Assembly (NCBI GenBank): GCA_001803565.1
Contig: MHDQ01000037.1
Span: 1-6,735 of the forward strand
Length of the DNA: 6,735 nt
Direction: 5' to 3'
DNA from: Nitrospinae bacterium RIFCSPLOWO2_12_FULL_45_22
GTDB taxonomy: Bacteria > 2-12-FULL-45-22
Part shown: one piece after another, positions 6,420 to 6,735 of the stretch
Position numbering within the stretch: the first letter of the stretch is position 1
Layout: each line of letters begins with the position of its first letter
Notes under the pieces: model-generated
Database searches by the model: none
Told to the model about the DNA's origin: nothing
The model's input: the letters and a program-made list of their open reading frames with translations, nothing else
Program-made: the position numbers and the translations under genes

Positions 6420-6735
6420 GATTCCTTTCCTCCATCTCTTTCTTTGCCCACTCCCTCTTCTTATCGTAGGTGAGGGCGATTGCGGGTAGATACTGAAGGG
6501 CCTTGGTCTCACAAAGCTTTACACATTGAGGATCACCTTGACAAAGATCACATTTTAATATCTTCATAGTCTCCGGATGAACTGTTATCACACCGAATGG
6601 ACAGTCCTCCATACATTTCCGACACCCGATACACTTTTCTTCGTCTATGAGCCAGGCCCCGGTTTCTGAATTACGAACAATAGCTTTTTCTGGACATGTG
6701 GATGCACAGGGTGGCTTCTCGCATTGCCGGCATAT
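6400..6735 (-). CDS. Polyferredoxin (HycB/AorA-like) subunit with at least three [4Fe-4S] motifs, N-terminus outside window
   Basis: The frame enters from the right edge and gives 111 residues before the stop. It shows three cysteine motifs in order: CRQCEKPPCASTCP (C-2-C-4-C-3-C), CIGCRKCMEDCPFG (C-2-C-2-C-3-CP) and CDLCQGDPQCVKLC (C-2-C-4-C-3-C). This is the pattern of 16-Cys, four-cluster electron-transfer subunits such as HycB, DmsB and AorA, so a first cluster motif probably lies outside the window. The C-terminal tail is charged (KKREWAKKEMEERN). It should pass electrons between the AOR catalytic subunit and a soluble carrier or a further subunit. An internal ATG at 6612 is not the true start, since the open frame and cysteine motifs continue upstream. 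The last 20 bp overlap the AOR start. Confidence 0.93.
   Translation of the reverse strand: MCRQCEKPPCASTCPEKAIVRNSETGAWLIDEEKCIGCRKCMEDCPFGVITVHPETMKILKCDLCQGDPQCVKLCETKALQYLPAIALTYDKKREWAKKEMEERNHEWLGR
6429..6433 (-). promoter_or_regulatory. Ribosome binding site that fixes the AOR start, inside the ferredoxin gene
   Basis: GGAGG lies 9 nt upstream of the ATG at 6417-6419, within the 3' end of the ferredoxin coding region. It supports coupled translation and the shorter AOR start. Confidence 0.65.

Noticed and set aside
4447-6489. Plus-strand open frames opposite the AOR gene (4447-4629, 4657-4944, 5451-5690, 5896-6105, 6307-6489)
   Set aside because: The opposite strand encodes a full-length AOR with all cluster ligands; these frames lack supporting features.
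6420-6512. 31-codon N-terminal extension of the AOR frame
   Set aside because: AOR proteins begin near GWxGRIL, GGAGG precedes the inner ATG, and the extension overlaps the ferredoxin coding frame.

Overview
All recognisable genes in this 6.7 kb window lie on the minus strand. In transcription order, from the right edge to the left, they are: the C-terminal part of a multi-cluster ferredoxin subunit, a complete tungsten-type aldehyde:ferredoxin oxidoreductase (AOR), a MoaD/ThiS-like small protein, a FabF-like beta-ketoacyl synthase, a REP-associated tyrosine transposase (RAYT) broken by one amber codon, and a large membrane sensor histidine kinase that runs off the left edge. The AOR-family enzyme and the polyferredoxin point to an anaerobic bacterium. 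Composition is moderate, with AGA/AGG and ATA codons common. The palindromic repeats resemble those of environmental anaerobes such as Desulfobacterota and related lineages, but the window alone does not fix a phylum.

Right part (about 4177-6735). The ferredoxin and AOR genes overlap by 20 bp, so they are almost certainly co-expressed as an electron-transfer subunit and a catalytic subunit. A MoaD-like gene follows about 50 bp downstream. Its usual role would be carrying sulfur for pterin cofactor synthesis, which fits the AOR. Its C-terminal Gly-Gly is, however, followed by four extra residues.

Middle part (2878-4176). A 407-residue beta-ketoacyl synthase follows after a 75 bp gap that holds a palindromic repeat. 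It keeps the nucleophilic Cys and first His, but the second catalytic His is Asn, giving a Cys-His-Asn set. Together the genes suggest a redox module acting on aldehydes or carboxylates, linked to a specialised acyl condensation. The link is inferred from gene order only.

Left part (1-2877). A RAYT pseudogene is bracketed by inverted copies of a ~53 bp two-hairpin REP-like sequence, with further degenerate copies next to the histidine kinase start. The kinase has an N-terminal 7TM-type membrane region, GAF, PAS and HisKA domains; its ATPase domain lies outside. The most unusual feature is inside its GAF domain: a GC-rich palindromic repeat, related to the intergenic copy beside the synthase, is read in frame as about 15 residues.
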